Source: Rhizobium bangladeshense (GTDB lineage Bacteria > Pseudomonadota > Alphaproteobacteria > Rhizobiales > Rhizobiaceae). From it: DNA of 64,000 nt. This document shows, piece after piece, positions 52,957 to 61,785 of this stretch; position 1 is the first letter of the stretch; the number at the start of each line of letters is the position of its first letter. The stretch is from the NCBI RefSeq assembly GCF_017357245.1, contig NZ_CP071612.1, forward strand, positions 1,429,001-1,493,000, written 5' to 3'. The translations under genes and the position numbers were made by a program. The notes below the pieces were generated by a model, which saw nothing but the letters and a program-made list of their open reading frames with translations, was not told the DNA's origin and did not search any database.

Positions 52957-53814
52957 ATGCAGAATGTATCGCAGAAAGAGGCGGCGGAGGCGATGCCGCT
53001 TGCCGACGTGGAATCGGCCCGCTTCTGGCGGGATAGCCGCTTCCACGACATGGAGTGCCTGAGCGCCACATTCCTAACGCATGAATATGCGCCGCATGCG
53101 CACGACACGTTCAGCATCGGCGCGATAGAAAGCGGCACCCAGATCGCCACCCTCAGCGGCAGACGGGAGGAAACCGGGCCGGGCGACCTCTATCTGATAG
53201 ACCCGGGCGTCGTTCATGACGGTGCTCCGGGCGGCGAGGGTTACCGTTACCGCATGATCTATCCGGACATGAAGCTGTTCGTCGACATTCTGGAGGACGT
53301 CACCGGCAAGGCATTCCATGCGACGCCGTCTTTCTCCGGCGGGCTTCCGCGCGATCCTGAACTCGCCAATGCCTTTCATGCCGCCCATCGCACGCTCGAA
53401 AGCGGTGCAGGCGCGCTGGAATCCGATGAAGGCATGTTCTCCGTGCTGGCGGCGATCTTTGCGCGTCACGGCAGCGCCATCATCGTTCCCGTCGACACGC
53501 GGGAGCGAAGCGCTGTCGCCCGCGCCCGCGAATATCTGATCGAGAATTTCGACAGCGATGTCGGCCTTGAGGAGTTGGCCGGCGTGGCAGGATTGAGCCG
53601 CGCTCACCTCATCCGCGCCTTCCGCAGGGAATATCACATCACGCCGCACGCCTTCCTGACTGATCGGCGCGTGCAGGTGGCCCGCCGGCTGCTGCGGCAG
53701 GGCCGCATGCCGGCTGATATCGCGCTCGAATGCGGTTTTGCCGATCAGGCGCATTTCACCCGGCATTTCAAGGCACGCACGGGCGTGACGCCCGGCCAAT
53801 TCCGAGCGGGCTGA
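52957..53814 (+). CDS. AraC-family transcriptional regulator
   Basis: A 285-aa regulator with an N-terminal cupin-like sensor domain (about residues 30-130, HEYAPHAHDTFSIGAIESG, PGDLYLIDPGVVHDG) and a C-terminal double helix-turn-helix (LEELAGVAGLSRAHLIRAFR, then ALECGFADQAHFTRHFKART). It probably controls the azlCD pair 67 bp downstream, perhaps sensing an amino acid; this is an inference. Divergent from alr. Confidence 0.88.
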   Translation: MQNVSQKEAAEAMPLADVESARFWRDSRFHDMECLSATFLTHEYAPHAHDTFSIGAIESGTQIATLSGRREETGPGDLYLIDPGVVHDGAPGGEGYRYRMIYPDMKLFVDILEDVTGKAFHATPSFSGGLPRDPELANAFHAAHRTLESGAGALESDEGMFSVLAAIFARHGSAIIVPVDTRERSAVARAREYLIENFDSDVGLEELAGVAGLSRAHLIRAFRREYHITPHAFLTDRRVQVARRLLRQGRMPADIALECGFADQAHFTRHFKARTGVTPGQFRAG

Positions 53815-53881
53815 TCACTTTCGTTCAATACAGCCATGGCGCGCTGGGCTAACTCTCCGCGATCTTGATCGGGAGGTTGCC

Positions 53882-54601
53882 ATGTTGCATCACAGCCGGC
53901 CATCCGGCGAATTTCTCATCGGCGAATTTTTTGCCGGAATGCGTGCCATTGTTCCGCTTGTTGTCGCTGTCTTGCCGATTGGCCTGGTCTTCGGCGCGGT
54001 CGCCGCCACCAAGGGCCTTTCTCCGCTGGAAACGACGCTAATGAGCGCACTCGTCTTTGCAGGCGGTTCGCAGTTCGTGGCGATGGACATCTGGACGCAT
54101 CCGGCAAGCTGGGTCGGCGTCGGCTTCGCGGCTTTGCTGGTCAATATCCGCCACGTGCTGATGAGTGCGTCGATCGGCACAAAGATGCAGTACTTTATCG
54201 GTATCAAACGTTATCTCGCTATGCTCTTCCTTGCCGACGAACTCTGGGCCATGGCGGAGTTTCGTGCCGGCAGCATGCGGCTGACACCCGCCTGGTATGC
54301 TGGCATCGTCACGCCCTTCTACCTCACCTGGGTCGGCTCTTCGCTGGCGGGCGCATTGCTTGGCGCCTTTCTCGGCGACCCAGTCGTCATTGGCCTCGAC
54401 TTCGCCTTTCCGGCCGTCTTCGTCGTGCTCGTCATGGGCTTCTGGAGAGGGCCGGAAACCGGCGCCGTTCTTGCCGCAAGTGGTCTTGCATCGGTTGCGG
54501 TCCATCATTTCCTAGCGGGTGTCTGGTATATCGCCGCCGGTGCGCTGGCCGGGCTGGCAGTGGCCCTCTGGCAGGGCAGGGCGCGGGAGCAGGCGGCGTG
54601 A
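53882..54601 (+). CDS. azlC: AzlC-family branched-chain amino-acid exporter subunit
   Basis: A 239-aa membrane protein of the AzlC/YgaZ family with about five helices. Conserved blocks: GLVFGAVAATKGLSPLETTL, LMSALVFAGGSQFVA and LLVNIRHVLMSASIGT. With AzlD it forms an exporter of branched-chain amino acids or analogues. A GGGAGGTTGCC sequence precedes ATG 53882. AzlD starts within its stop codon. Confidence 0.92.
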   Translation: MLHHSRPSGEFLIGEFFAGMRAIVPLVVAVLPIGLVFGAVAATKGLSPLETTLMSALVFAGGSQFVAMDIWTHPASWVGVGFAALLVNIRHVLMSASIGTKMQYFIGIKRYLAMLFLADELWAMAEFRAGSMRLTPAWYAGIVTPFYLTWVGSSLAGALLGAFLGDPVVIGLDFAFPAVFVVLVMGFWRGPETGAVLAASGLASVAVHHFLAGVWYIAAGALAGLAVALWQGRAREQAA

Positions 54602-54900
54602 CGCTCGACCTCAGCATCTTTTTCGCCATCCTGGCGATGGCTGCGGCAACAATCTTCACCCGCATCAGCGGCCTCGTCTTGATCCGGCATGTCGAGATCG
54701 ATGGGCGCCGGAGAACGGCAATCGAAGCCATTCCGCCGGCCGTGCTGATGGCCGTCATTTCCCCGACCGCCTTTGCGGCCGGCTGGGCGGAGACGCTGGC
54801 CTGTGCGGCAACGGCAATTGCCGCACGCCGCCTGCCGATGCTTGCGAGCGTCGTGGTTGGCGTCGCAACGGTCGCGCTGTTGCGGGCAGCCGGGCTCTAA
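54598..54900 (+). CDS. azlD: AzlD-family amino-acid exporter subunit
   Basis: A 100-aa membrane protein with three hydrophobic helices, the small partner of AzlC (YgaH-like). Conserved features: AAATIFTRISGLVLIR at the start and the ending LASVVVGVATVALLRAAG. Start is GTG 54598, overlapping the azlC stop by 4 bases (GTGA), so the two are coupled. The stop lies 4 bp before a hairpin that ends the convergent dnaB gene. Confidence 0.9.
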   Translation: MTLDLSIFFAILAMAAATIFTRISGLVLIRHVEIDGRRRTAIEAIPPAVLMAVISPTAFAAGWAETLACAATAIAARRLPMLASVVVGVATVALLRAAGL

Positions 54901-54904
54901 AGGA

Positions 54905-54929
54905 ATTGACGCGCGGGTAGCGCGTCAAT
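54905..54929. terminator. Shared hairpin between convergent azlD and dnaB
   Basis: Perfect 10-bp stem ATTGACGCGC (54905-54914) / GCGCGTCAAT (54920-54929) with a GGGTA loop. The right arm contains the dnaB stop codon (54925-54927, TGA on the minus strand). No strong T-tract on either side; probably a two-way transcript end. Confidence 0.6.
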
Positions 54930-56427
54930 GTTCCTCGTACTGTATGAAGGAAGGATCTGCGAGATCGGCGAAGCGGGTGAATTCCGCCTGGAAGGCGAGC
55001 TTCACCGTGCCCGTCGGTCCGTGACGCTGCTTAGCGATGATGACGTCGGCCGTGCCCTTCACCTTGTCGAACAGCGCTTCCCATTCCGGATATTTCGGAT
55101 CATGGGGATCGCGCGGCTCCTGGTTCTTGACGTAATATTCCTCGCGGAACACGAAGAGCACGACGTCGGCATCCTGCTCGATCGAACCGGATTCTCGAAG
55201 GTCGGAGAGCTGCGGGCGCTTGTCGTCACGGCTTTCGACCTGACGCGATAGCTGCGACAGAGCGATGATCGGAACGTTGAGCTCTTTGCCGAGCGCCTTC
55301 AGTCCGGTGGTGATCTGGGTGATTTCCTGGACGCGGTTGTCGCTTGACTTGCCCGAGCCGGTCATCAGCTGCACGTAGTCGACCACCAGCACGTCGAGAC
55401 CGCGCTGGCGCTTGAGGCGGCGCGCGCGCGCTGAAAGCTGGGCAATCGAGATGCCGCCGGTCTGGTCGATATAAAGCGGAACTTTCTGCATCATCATCGA
55501 GCAGGCGACGAGCTTTTCGAAATCGGCATCGTTGATATCGCCGCGACGGATCTTCGAGGAGGAGACTTCCGTCTGCTCCGAGATGATGCGGGTGGCGAGC
55601 TGTTCGGAGGACATTTCGAGCGAATAGAAGCCGACGACGCCGCCGTTCTTGGCCTTCATGCTGCCGTCCGGCTGCACCTCGCCCTCGTAGGCGGCAGCGA
55701 TATTATAGGCAATGTTGGTCGCAAGCGAGGTCTTGCCCATGCCGGGGCGTCCGGCGAGGATGATCAAGTCCGAACGCTGCAGACCGCCCATCTTGGCATC
55801 AAGTGAATGGATGCCGGTGGAAATACCGGAAAGGCCGCCGTCGCGTTCCTTGGCGACGGCCGCCATGTCGATGGCGAGCGCCACCGCATCGTTGAAGGAC
55901 TGAAAACCGCCGTCGTAGCGGCCATTTTCGGCGAGTTCAAACAGACGGCGCTCGGTATCTTCGATCTGCGACTGCGGCGGCATGTCGAGCGGCGCGTCAT
56001 AGGCGATGTTGACGACATCCTCGCCGATGGTGATCAGGGCCCGGCGCAGCGCGAGATCATAGATCGCCCGGCCGTAATCCTCGGCATTGATGACGGTGAC
56101 GGCATTGCTGACGAGGCTTGCCAGATATTGCGACACCGTCATCTCACCGACCTTCTCGTCGGCCTTTAGAAAGGTCTTGATCGTCACCGGGTTGGCGATC
56201 TTGCCCATACGGATGATGTCGCCCGCAACCTCGAAGATCTTCCTGTGCAGCGGTTCATAGAGATGGATCGGCTTCAGAAAGTCCGACACCCGGTAATAGG
56301 CGTCGTTGTTCATCAGGATGGCGCCGAGAAGCGCTTGCTCTGCTTCGATATTGTTGGGTGCTTCGCGGTAATGCTGCTCCGACGGAGCAACGGCTGCAAT
56401 CTTTCGAGCGGCGTCGTTCATCATCAT
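54925..56427 (-). CDS. dnaB: Replicative DNA helicase
   Basis: The hexameric helicase that opens the replication fork. The 500-aa protein has the N-terminal DnaB domain (NNIEAEQALLGAILMNNDAY), linker, and RecA-like ATPase core: GRPGMGKTSLA (Walker A), VVDYVQLM (Walker B) and SQLSRQVESRDDKRPQLSDL. No intein or insertion. Three ATGs in a row (56427, 56424, 56421) leave the start uncertain by two residues. Confidence 0.96.
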   Translation of the reverse strand: MMMNDAARKIAAVAPSEQHYREAPNNIEAEQALLGAILMNNDAYYRVSDFLKPIHLYEPLHRKIFEVAGDIIRMGKIANPVTIKTFLKADEKVGEMTVSQYLASLVSNAVTVINAEDYGRAIYDLALRRALITIGEDVVNIAYDAPLDMPPQSQIEDTERRLFELAENGRYDGGFQSFNDAVALAIDMAAVAKERDGGLSGISTGIHSLDAKMGGLQRSDLIILAGRPGMGKTSLATNIAYNIAAAYEGEVQPDGSMKAKNGGVVGFYSLEMSSEQLATRIISEQTEVSSSKIRRGDINDADFEKLVACSMMMQKVPLYIDQTGGISIAQLSARARRLKRQRGLDVLVVDYVQLMTGSGKSSDNRVQEITQITTGLKALGKELNVPIIALSQLSRQVESRDDKRPQLSDLRESGSIEQDADVVLFVFREEYYVKNQEPRDPHDPKYPEWEALFDKVKGTADVIIAKQRHGPTGTVKLAFQAEFTRFADLADPSFIQYEEH

Positions 56428-56789
56428 CCGTTCTGTCTTTTATCCAACTCCGGATTTGCAATTCCGGCTAGAGAAAATCAAGGGGCCGCGAAAAGAGCGG
56501 AGGTTCGTCTCGCCTAAATCCTGAACGCTGTGCCCATTGTTCGACTTCTCCACAGTCCCGGGCGCCACAACTAAGAAATACTGGCAGTGTCACCCGCGGG
56601 ACACGGTACGGATCCGACTCAGCTCATCCGTTCCGGTGAAGGATATGTTAGCGCGAGGACATCGGGCACGCAGCAAAAACATCCGGGCAATCCCCTGTTA
56701 AAAAGTGATCCGATGGCGGCGAGACGAACGGAAACGAAAAAGCCCGGCGCGGTGGCCGGGCTTTCCTCTCGCGGAATGTCCGGCGAGAA
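56428..56789. other. 362-bp region between dnaB and rplI
   Basis: No gene supported. It contains the rplI terminator (56735-56764) and, near dnaB, the inverted repeat CCGGA (56450-56454) / TCCGG (56463-56467) in its leader. A clear dnaB promoter was not found. Confidence 0.4.
56735..56764 (-). terminator. Rho-independent terminator of the rpsF-rpsR-DUF2232-rplI operon
   Basis: Minus strand: AAAGCCCGGCCACCGCGCCGGGCTTT, a 10-bp stem around a 6-base loop, followed by TTCG with a short T-run. It lies about 25 bp after the rplI stop. Confidence 0.87.
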
Positions 56790-57368
56790 TTATGCTTGGT
56801 CTTCGTCGATGCCGTCGGCTTCCGGATCGAAGAAATCTTCCGGACGCAGCGCGTCTTCGTCGACGCCGTAGATCGCGTCGACCGAAGTGAGTTCTTCGCC
56901 CTTGGCCTGGCGCTCTGCCTCTTCGGCAGAACGGGCAACGTTCAGTTCGACGTTGATTTCGACTTCGGCATGCAGCTGCAGCTCGACCTTGTGCAGGCCG
57001 ATCGCCTTGATCGGCGTGTTGAGATGAACCTGGTTGCGGCCGATATTGAAACCTTCGGCAGCGAGGATCTCGACGACGTCACGGGCAGCGACCGAGCCGT
57101 AGAGCTGGCCGGTTTCGCCTGCGGAGCGCACGACGATGAAGGACTTACCGTCGAGAACGTCGGCGACCTTCTGGGCTTCCGACTTGCGCTCGAGGTTGCG
57201 GGCTTCGAGCGTCGCGCGCTCGGCTTCGAAGCGAGTCTTGTTGGCGGCGTTGGCGCGCAGCGCCTTGCCGAGCGGCAGCAGGTAGTTACGGGCAAAGCCG
57301 TCGCGAACCTTTACGGTTTCGCCCATCTGGCCGAGCTTGGAGATGCGTTCGAGAAGGATGACTTCCAT
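56790..57368 (-). CDS. rplI: Ribosomal protein bL9
   Basis: Large-subunit protein, 192 aa. The N-terminal domain [19 protein letters not shown] and [13 protein letters not shown] is the L9 signature, followed by the long connecting helix ([20 protein letters not shown]) and a C-terminal domain that contacts rRNA. The acidic tail ([20 protein letters not shown]) is an alphaproteobacterial extension. Start 57368 rather than 57428: bL9 begins at MEVIL. Confidence 0.97.
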   Translation of the reverse strand: MEVILLERISKLGQMGETVKVRDGFARNYLLPLGKALRANAANKTRFEAERATLEARNLERKSEAQKVADVLDGKSFIVVRSAGETGQLYGSVAARDVVEILAAEGFNIGRNQVHLNTPIKAIGLHKVELQLHAEVEINVELNVARSAEEAERQAKGEELTSVDAIYGVDEDALRPEDFFDPEADGIDEDQA

Positions 57369-57390
57369 TTTCTTGTTCCTTTCTTGTGTC

Positions 57391-58377
57391 TCAGATTTTC
57401 GTATCGGGTTGTTTGGGGGCATCGGCATCTTTCGCCGGGGTCAGTGCGATCGCCTTGCGCGTATCGCTGAGACCCACGACCAGGATGAGGAGAGCTGGCA
57501 GCAGCATGAGCATCGAAGCCAGGTAGCAGAGAATGAGGGCCGGTATCCGCCAGTCCTTGCCGCGTGTGCGGAAATGCAGCGAGGCGAAGCCGGAGAGCAT
57601 GAAGCCGGCGCCGAAGGTGCCGATCACCGTGGCGCCGACGAGCGCCGGGACGCCGCCGAAGAAGCAGGCAGCGAGCCCGGCCAGGAAGATGAAGATCGAA
57701 TTGCGGTTCATGCGCAGCGACGACGGAATATCCTCGCGCGGCCGAAGGCCCCGGCCGGATGCGGCGACGATGCGCACGGCCAAGTAATAGGCAGCAAACA
57801 GCATGCTGACCCACATGCCGCCCTGCACGACCGGCAGCATGAGCAGGATCAGCGATTTGGTCTGCGCGGTTGCCGCGGGATCGGGCATGAATTCCGGCTG
57901 CTGCTGCTTGACCGAGGTGATCAGCAGATCGACGATCGGATCGGTGATCTCGGGGCCATAGCCGATCATCACGCCGATGACGATGACGGCGAACGTCACC
58001 AGGCCGCACAGATGCAGCAGGATATCGGAGAGCGGGTACCAAGCCAGCAGATCGTCAGGGCCGCCGAGTTCGGAGGCGGGACGGGCGAGATTGGCGAGGT
58101 GGCTCAGCCAGCCCGCCGGCAGCAGCGTCACCAGAGTCATGATCAGGGCAAAGGACGGCGAGGTGAAGATCGCAGCGAGCGCCGCTGCAGAGACCACCGC
58201 CGCAATCGCGGCGGCATTGCCCCAGCCGAGCCCGACCAGCAGGATCGGCAGCGCCGAGGCCGTATAAAGGAGCGCGCTGAAAAACGATGGCTGTATGCTC
58301 GCGCCCAGCACCAGCAGTGCGGCGGTCAATCCGGCGAGTGCGCCGATCAGCAGCGTTTTGATATCCGGTCGTTTCAA
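57391..58377 (-). CDS. DUF2232 membrane protein
   Basis: A 328-aa protein with about eight to nine hydrophobic helices and the DUF2232 pattern ([33 protein letters not shown]). The family is commonly found between rpsR and rplI in alphaproteobacteria; its function is not known. It follows rpsR after 156 bp and precedes rplI by 22 bp, so it is probably cotranscribed. Confidence 0.88.
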   Translation of the reverse strand: MKRPDIKTLLIGALAGLTAALLVLGASIQPSFFSALLYTASALPILLVGLGWGNAAAIAAVVSAAALAAIFTSPSFALIMTLVTLLPAGWLSHLANLARPASELGGPDDLLAWYPLSDILLHLCGLVTFAVIVIGVMIGYGPEITDPIVDLLITSVKQQQPEFMPDPAATAQTKSLILLMLPVVQGGMWVSMLFAAYYLAVRIVAASGRGLRPREDIPSSLRMNRNSIFIFLAGLAACFFGGVPALVGATVIGTFGAGFMLSGFASLHFRTRGKDWRIPALILCYLASMLMLLPALLILVVGLSDTRKAIALTPAKDADAPKQPDTKI

Positions 58378-58486
58378 TGTCGCTGTCCTGCTTCGTCAAG
58401 CAGTTAGAGGCTGTTACTGAATTGAATTCAGAAACGTCTCAACATGGGTTTTAAGAATTCCGATCCGCGCCCATCGCGGAAGGGAG

Positions 58487-58512
58487 AAGGGAAGGCACGA
58501 ATGCCTTCCCTT
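58487..58512 (-). terminator. Stable hairpin between rpsR and the DUF2232 gene
   Basis: 11-bp stem AAGGGAAGGCA (58487-58497) / TGCCTTCCCTT (58502-58512); the minus-strand loop is TTCG, which forms a stable UUCG tetraloop. There is no T-tract afterwards, so it may be a processing or 3'-stabilising hairpin rather than a full terminator. Confidence 0.6.
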
Positions 58513-58533
58513 TGAAGTGATCGTCTCAGCCGA

Positions 58534-58782
58534 TCAGGCGACGACGTAGGGCAGCAGGCCGAGGAAACGGGCGCGCTTGATCGCCTGGGCGAGTTCGCGC
58601 TGCTTCTTCTGGGAAACGGCCGTGATGCGGGACGGAACGATCTTGCCGCGCTCGGAAATGTAGCGCTGCAGCAGGCGTACGTCCTTGTAGTCGATCCGCG
58701 GCGCGTTTGCGCCGGAGAACGGGCAGGTCTTGCGGCGGCGATGGAACGGGCGGCGGACCGGAGCGGAGGAAGCTTCAGACAT
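58534..58782 (-). CDS. rpsR: Ribosomal protein bS18
   Basis: Small-subunit protein, 82 aa, located on the 30S platform as a dimer with bS6. The signature is [20 protein letters not shown] (residues about 15-34), with [17 protein letters not shown] and [20 protein letters not shown]. Twelve bases separate it from rpsF. Confidence 0.97.
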   Translation of the reverse strand: MSEASSAPVRRPFHRRRKTCPFSGANAPRIDYKDVRLLQRYISERGKIVPSRITAVSQKKQRELAQAIKRARFLGLLPYVVA

Positions 58783-58794
58783 TCTTATATCTCC

Positions 58795-59253
58795 TTATGC
58801 ACGGTCTTCGCGGGGAGCGCGATCCGGACGCGGCGCGCGCTGGAACTCGCCGTCACGGCGCGGCGGACGGTCGCCGAATTCGCGACGCGGGCCGCGGTCG
58901 CCACCTTCGCGCGGGCCGCGATCGTCGCGGTCGCGCTTCTGCAGCATGGCAGACGGACCTTCTTCGTGCTTTTCGACGGCGATGGTCATGTAGCGAAGAA
59001 CGTCTTCGCTGATGCGCATCTGGCGTTCCATTTCCTGGATCGCAGCCGGCGGTGCATCGATGTCCATCAGGGCATAGTGAGCCTTGCGGTTCTTCTTGAT
59101 GCGATAGGTAAGGGACTTGAGGCCCCAGTTCTCGATGCGCCCGACTTTGCCGCCGTTAGCTTCGATCACGCCCTTGTACTGTTCTACGAGGGCATCGACC
59201 TGCTGAGCGGAAATATCCTGCCGGGCAAGGAATACATGTTCATAAAGAGCCAT
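58795..59253 (-). CDS. rpsF: Ribosomal protein bS6
   Basis: Small-subunit protein of 152 aa. Conserved regions: [49 protein letters not shown] and [20 protein letters not shown]. The C-terminus is a long Arg/Asp/Gly-rich tail (about 105-152), an alphaproteobacterial feature that looks disordered. It leads the rpsF-rpsR-DUF2232-rplI operon and has a 200-base leader. Confidence 0.97.
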   Translation of the reverse strand: MALYEHVFLARQDISAQQVDALVEQYKGVIEANGGKVGRIENWGLKSLTYRIKKNRKAHYALMDIDAPPAAIQEMERQMRISEDVLRYMTIAVEKHEEGPSAMLQKRDRDDRGPREGGDRGPRREFGDRPPRRDGEFQRAPRPDRAPREDRA

Positions 59254-59473
59254 GACAGCTTTGCCTTTCTTGCGTTTGGTTCAACCCGATATTCGGCGGC
59301 TAAGCCTCAACGACTGCTCCTGATTGGGCGTACCCAGGCAAGAAAAGCGTTTCCGAGACGGTCGAGAGCGGAGACACGGGAGGCTGGAACGCTTCCGTTC
59401 CGAACGATTTCCAGGTGAAAATCGGCCCTCCGTTCAGCCACCAGCCAGAAGACCGGGTTAACGAACAGCGCGG
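59254..59473 (-). promoter_or_regulatory. Long leader of the rpsF operon
   Basis: Between the promoter candidate and the rpsF start lies an about 210-base leader with no supported gene. It contains the hairpin GGAACG-CTTC-CGTTCC (59386-59401). The S6:S18 complex is known to bind leaders of its own operon in many bacteria; whether this leader carries that site is an inference. The stretch 59503-59566 behind the promoter has nothing I recognise. Confidence 0.45.
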
Positions 59474-59502
59474 CTTATACGGATTTTTCGGCGAAAGGCA
59501 AG
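59474..59502 (-). promoter_or_regulatory. Candidate rpsF operon promoter
   Basis: Minus-strand CTTGCC (59502-59497), 17-bp spacer, TATAAG (59479-59474): five of six matches in the -35 and a good -10. Confidence 0.65.
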
Positions 59503-59566
59503 CGCAATCGGACATTTGAACCCGACGCAGCTCAATCGGCAGGCGTCGGGCAGATGCGGGGATAGA

Positions 59567-60610
59567 TCAGAGCGTCAGCGGATACTGCCGATGCACCTTG
59601 GCGATCTCCGCCAGGATTTCGTCCGAAAGCGTCAGGTCGGCCGCGCCGATATCGACCTTCAACTGCTCCATCGACGTCGCGCCGATGATGACCGAGGTCA
59701 TGAAGGGCCTTGATCGGCAGAAGGCGAGCGCCATGACTGCCGGGTTGAGGCCGTACCGGGCCGCAAGCGCCAGATAGGCCTTGGTTGCAGGCTCCTGCAG
59801 CGGCTGCAGCCGGCCGCCGATATCGGGATTGATCGACGCGCGCGACCCCTTCGGCCTCTGACCATCGACATATTTTCCGGTCAGGATGCCGCCCGCGAGC
59901 GGCGAATAGGCGAGCAGCCCGACATCCTCGTGATACGAGAGTTCGGCGAGATCGAGGTCGAAATGGCGGTAGAGCAGATTGTACTCGTTCTGGACGCTTG
60001 CAACGCGCGGCAAGCTCTTCTGTTCGGACAGCGTCAGATATTTCTGGATGCCCCAGGTGGTCTCGTTGGAAAGGCCAATCGCGCGGATCTTGCCCTCCTT
60101 CACTAGCGCGTCAAGCGTTTCCAGGATATCGAGCATATTGGCGACAGCCTCCTGCCGATCCTGCTTGAACGGATCGTAGCTCCAGTTCTGACGGAAATGG
60201 AAATGGCCGCGGTTCGGCCAATGGACTTGGTAGAGATCGACATAATCGGTTCTCAGCCGCTTGAGGCTGGCCTCAAGCGCCAGGCGGATGTTCTTCGCAT
60301 CGGCGCCTGCTCCGCCGCGCAGATAATCGCGCCCGCGTCCGGCGACCTTGGTGGCGAGCACGATGTCTTTGCGTTTTCCTGATTTGCTGAACCAACTGCC
60401 GATATAATCTTCGGTCCAGCCCTGGGTTTCGGCCGAGACCGGCGTCGTCGGATAAAGCTCGGCGGTATCGAAGAAATTGACGCCTTTCTCGACGGCGTAA
60501 TCCATCTGCGCATGAGCGTCGGTTTCGCTGTTCTGCGAGCCCCAGGTCATGGTGCCCAGGCAAATTTCTGAAACGGAGATGCCCGTGCGGCCTAGAGAAT
60601 TGTACTTCAT
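59567..60610 (-). CDS. Aldo/keto reductase (Tas-like)
   Basis: A 347-aa aldo/keto reductase of the Tas/general-stress type. Conserved: YNSLGRTGISVSEICLGTMTWG at the start, NFFDTAELYP (Asp and Tyr of the tetrad), VLATKVAG (Lys) and DLYQVHWPNRG (His). The closing HRQYPLTL is family-typical. Substrate unknown. Divergent from fabD with a 200-bp space. Confidence 0.9.
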   Translation of the reverse strand: MKYNSLGRTGISVSEICLGTMTWGSQNSETDAHAQMDYAVEKGVNFFDTAELYPTTPVSAETQGWTEDYIGSWFSKSGKRKDIVLATKVAGRGRDYLRGGAGADAKNIRLALEASLKRLRTDYVDLYQVHWPNRGHFHFRQNWSYDPFKQDRQEAVANMLDILETLDALVKEGKIRAIGLSNETTWGIQKYLTLSEQKSLPRVASVQNEYNLLYRHFDLDLAELSYHEDVGLLAYSPLAGGILTGKYVDGQRPKGSRASINPDIGGRLQPLQEPATKAYLALAARYGLNPAVMALAFCRSRPFMTSVIIGATSMEQLKVDIGAADLTLSDEILAEIAKVHRQYPLTL

Positions 60611-60740
60611 GGGAAACCTTGGAAGAGAGGTGGAAGCCTTGGGGAAGTCTGCGCGAATCTAGGCCGGATTTGGCGGAGCGCAAGAGCAAAAACCGGGCTT
60701 TTGCACGCGGACGAAAGGCTTTGCGGAGAATCTGCCGCCA

Positions 60741-60769
60741 CTTGACTCTGCCGGAAAGAATGTCAATTG
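60741..60769 (+). promoter_or_regulatory. Candidate fabD promoter
   Basis: CTTGAC (60741-60746), a 17-bp spacer and CAATTG (60764-60769). The -35 is perfect and the -10 poor. It lies about 40 bp before the fabD start. Confidence 0.35.
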
Positions 60770-60810
60770 GAGGCAAAACAGCCTCGATAGGCGCAATCAG
60801 GGACATGAGA

Positions 60811-61755
60811 ATGACCATTGCTTTCACTTTTCCCGGCCAGGGCAGTCAGGTCGTCGGCATGGGTAAGGATCTGGCCGAGAATTTCACGGAAGCTCGCGCC
60901 GTTTTCGAAGAGGTCGACGAGGCGCTCGGTGAAAAGCTCTCGGATGTGATGTTCAACGGTCCGGAGGACACGTTGACCCTGACGGCGAACGCCCAACCGG
61001 CGCTGATGGCGGTTTCCATCGCCGTCGTCCGCGTTCTGCAGGCCAAAGGGCTCGATTTGAAGTCCCGGGTCGCCTACGTTGCCGGCCATTCGCTCGGCGA
61101 ATATTCGGCCCTCTGCGCCGCCGGTACTTTTTCGCTCGCCGACACTGCGCGGCTGCTGCGCATCCGTGGCAATGCCATGCAGGCGGCCGTCCCCGTCGGC
61201 GTCGGCGCCATGGCGGCGATCATCGGCCTGGAACATGCCGACGTCGTGGCCGTCTGCGAGGAGGCCGCCGCAATCGGCGCCTGCCAGATCGCCAATGATA
61301 ATGGCGGCGGTCAGATCGTCATCTCGGGCGAGAAGGCGGCCGTCGAAAGGGCGGCCGGCCTTGCCACCGACAGGGGCGCCAAGCGCGCCATCTTGCTGCC
61401 GGTTTCCGCTCCCTTCCATTCGACGCTGATGGCGCCGGCGGCCGAGGCCATGCGCGAGGCGCTGGCTGGCGTGAAGAAGGCCGATCCGGCCGTGCCCGTC
61501 ATCGCCAATGTCCGCGCGGCTCCGGTCACCAATGCCGAGGAGATCGCCGCGCTTCTCGTCGAGCAGGTCACAGGGCAGGTCCGCTGGCGCGAGACGGTGG
61601 AATGGTTTGCCGGAAACGGCGTCACGACGCTTTACGAACTTGGGTCCGGCAAAGTGCTGACCGGCCTGGCCCGCCGTATCGACAAAACAGTCAACGGCAT
61701 CTCCGTCGGCGGCCCCGCGGATATCGACGCGGCCGTCGCCGCCCTCATGGCCTGA
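60811..61755 (+). CDS. fabD: Malonyl-CoA:ACP transacylase
   Basis: Loads malonyl groups onto acyl carrier protein for fatty-acid synthesis. The 314-aa protein has FPGQGSQ at the start, the active-site Ser 94 in GHSLGEYS, and the catalytic His in SAPFHSTLM. Start ATG 60811 has CAGGGA 8 bases before it; in-frame ATGs at 60619 and 60760 lack conservation. First gene of the fabD-fabG-acpP-fabF cluster. Confidence 0.96.
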   Translation: MTIAFTFPGQGSQVVGMGKDLAENFTEARAVFEEVDEALGEKLSDVMFNGPEDTLTLTANAQPALMAVSIAVVRVLQAKGLDLKSRVAYVAGHSLGEYSALCAAGTFSLADTARLLRIRGNAMQAAVPVGVGAMAAIIGLEHADVVAVCEEAAAIGACQIANDNGGGQIVISGEKAAVERAAGLATDRGAKRAILLPVSAPFHSTLMAPAAEAMREALAGVKKADPAVPVIANVRAAPVTNAEEIAALLVEQVTGQVRWRETVEWFAGNGVTTLYELGSGKVLTGLARRIDKTVNGISVGGPADIDAAVAALMA

Positions 61756-61785
61756 TTGATATTTTCAGATATAAGGAACGTTTCC

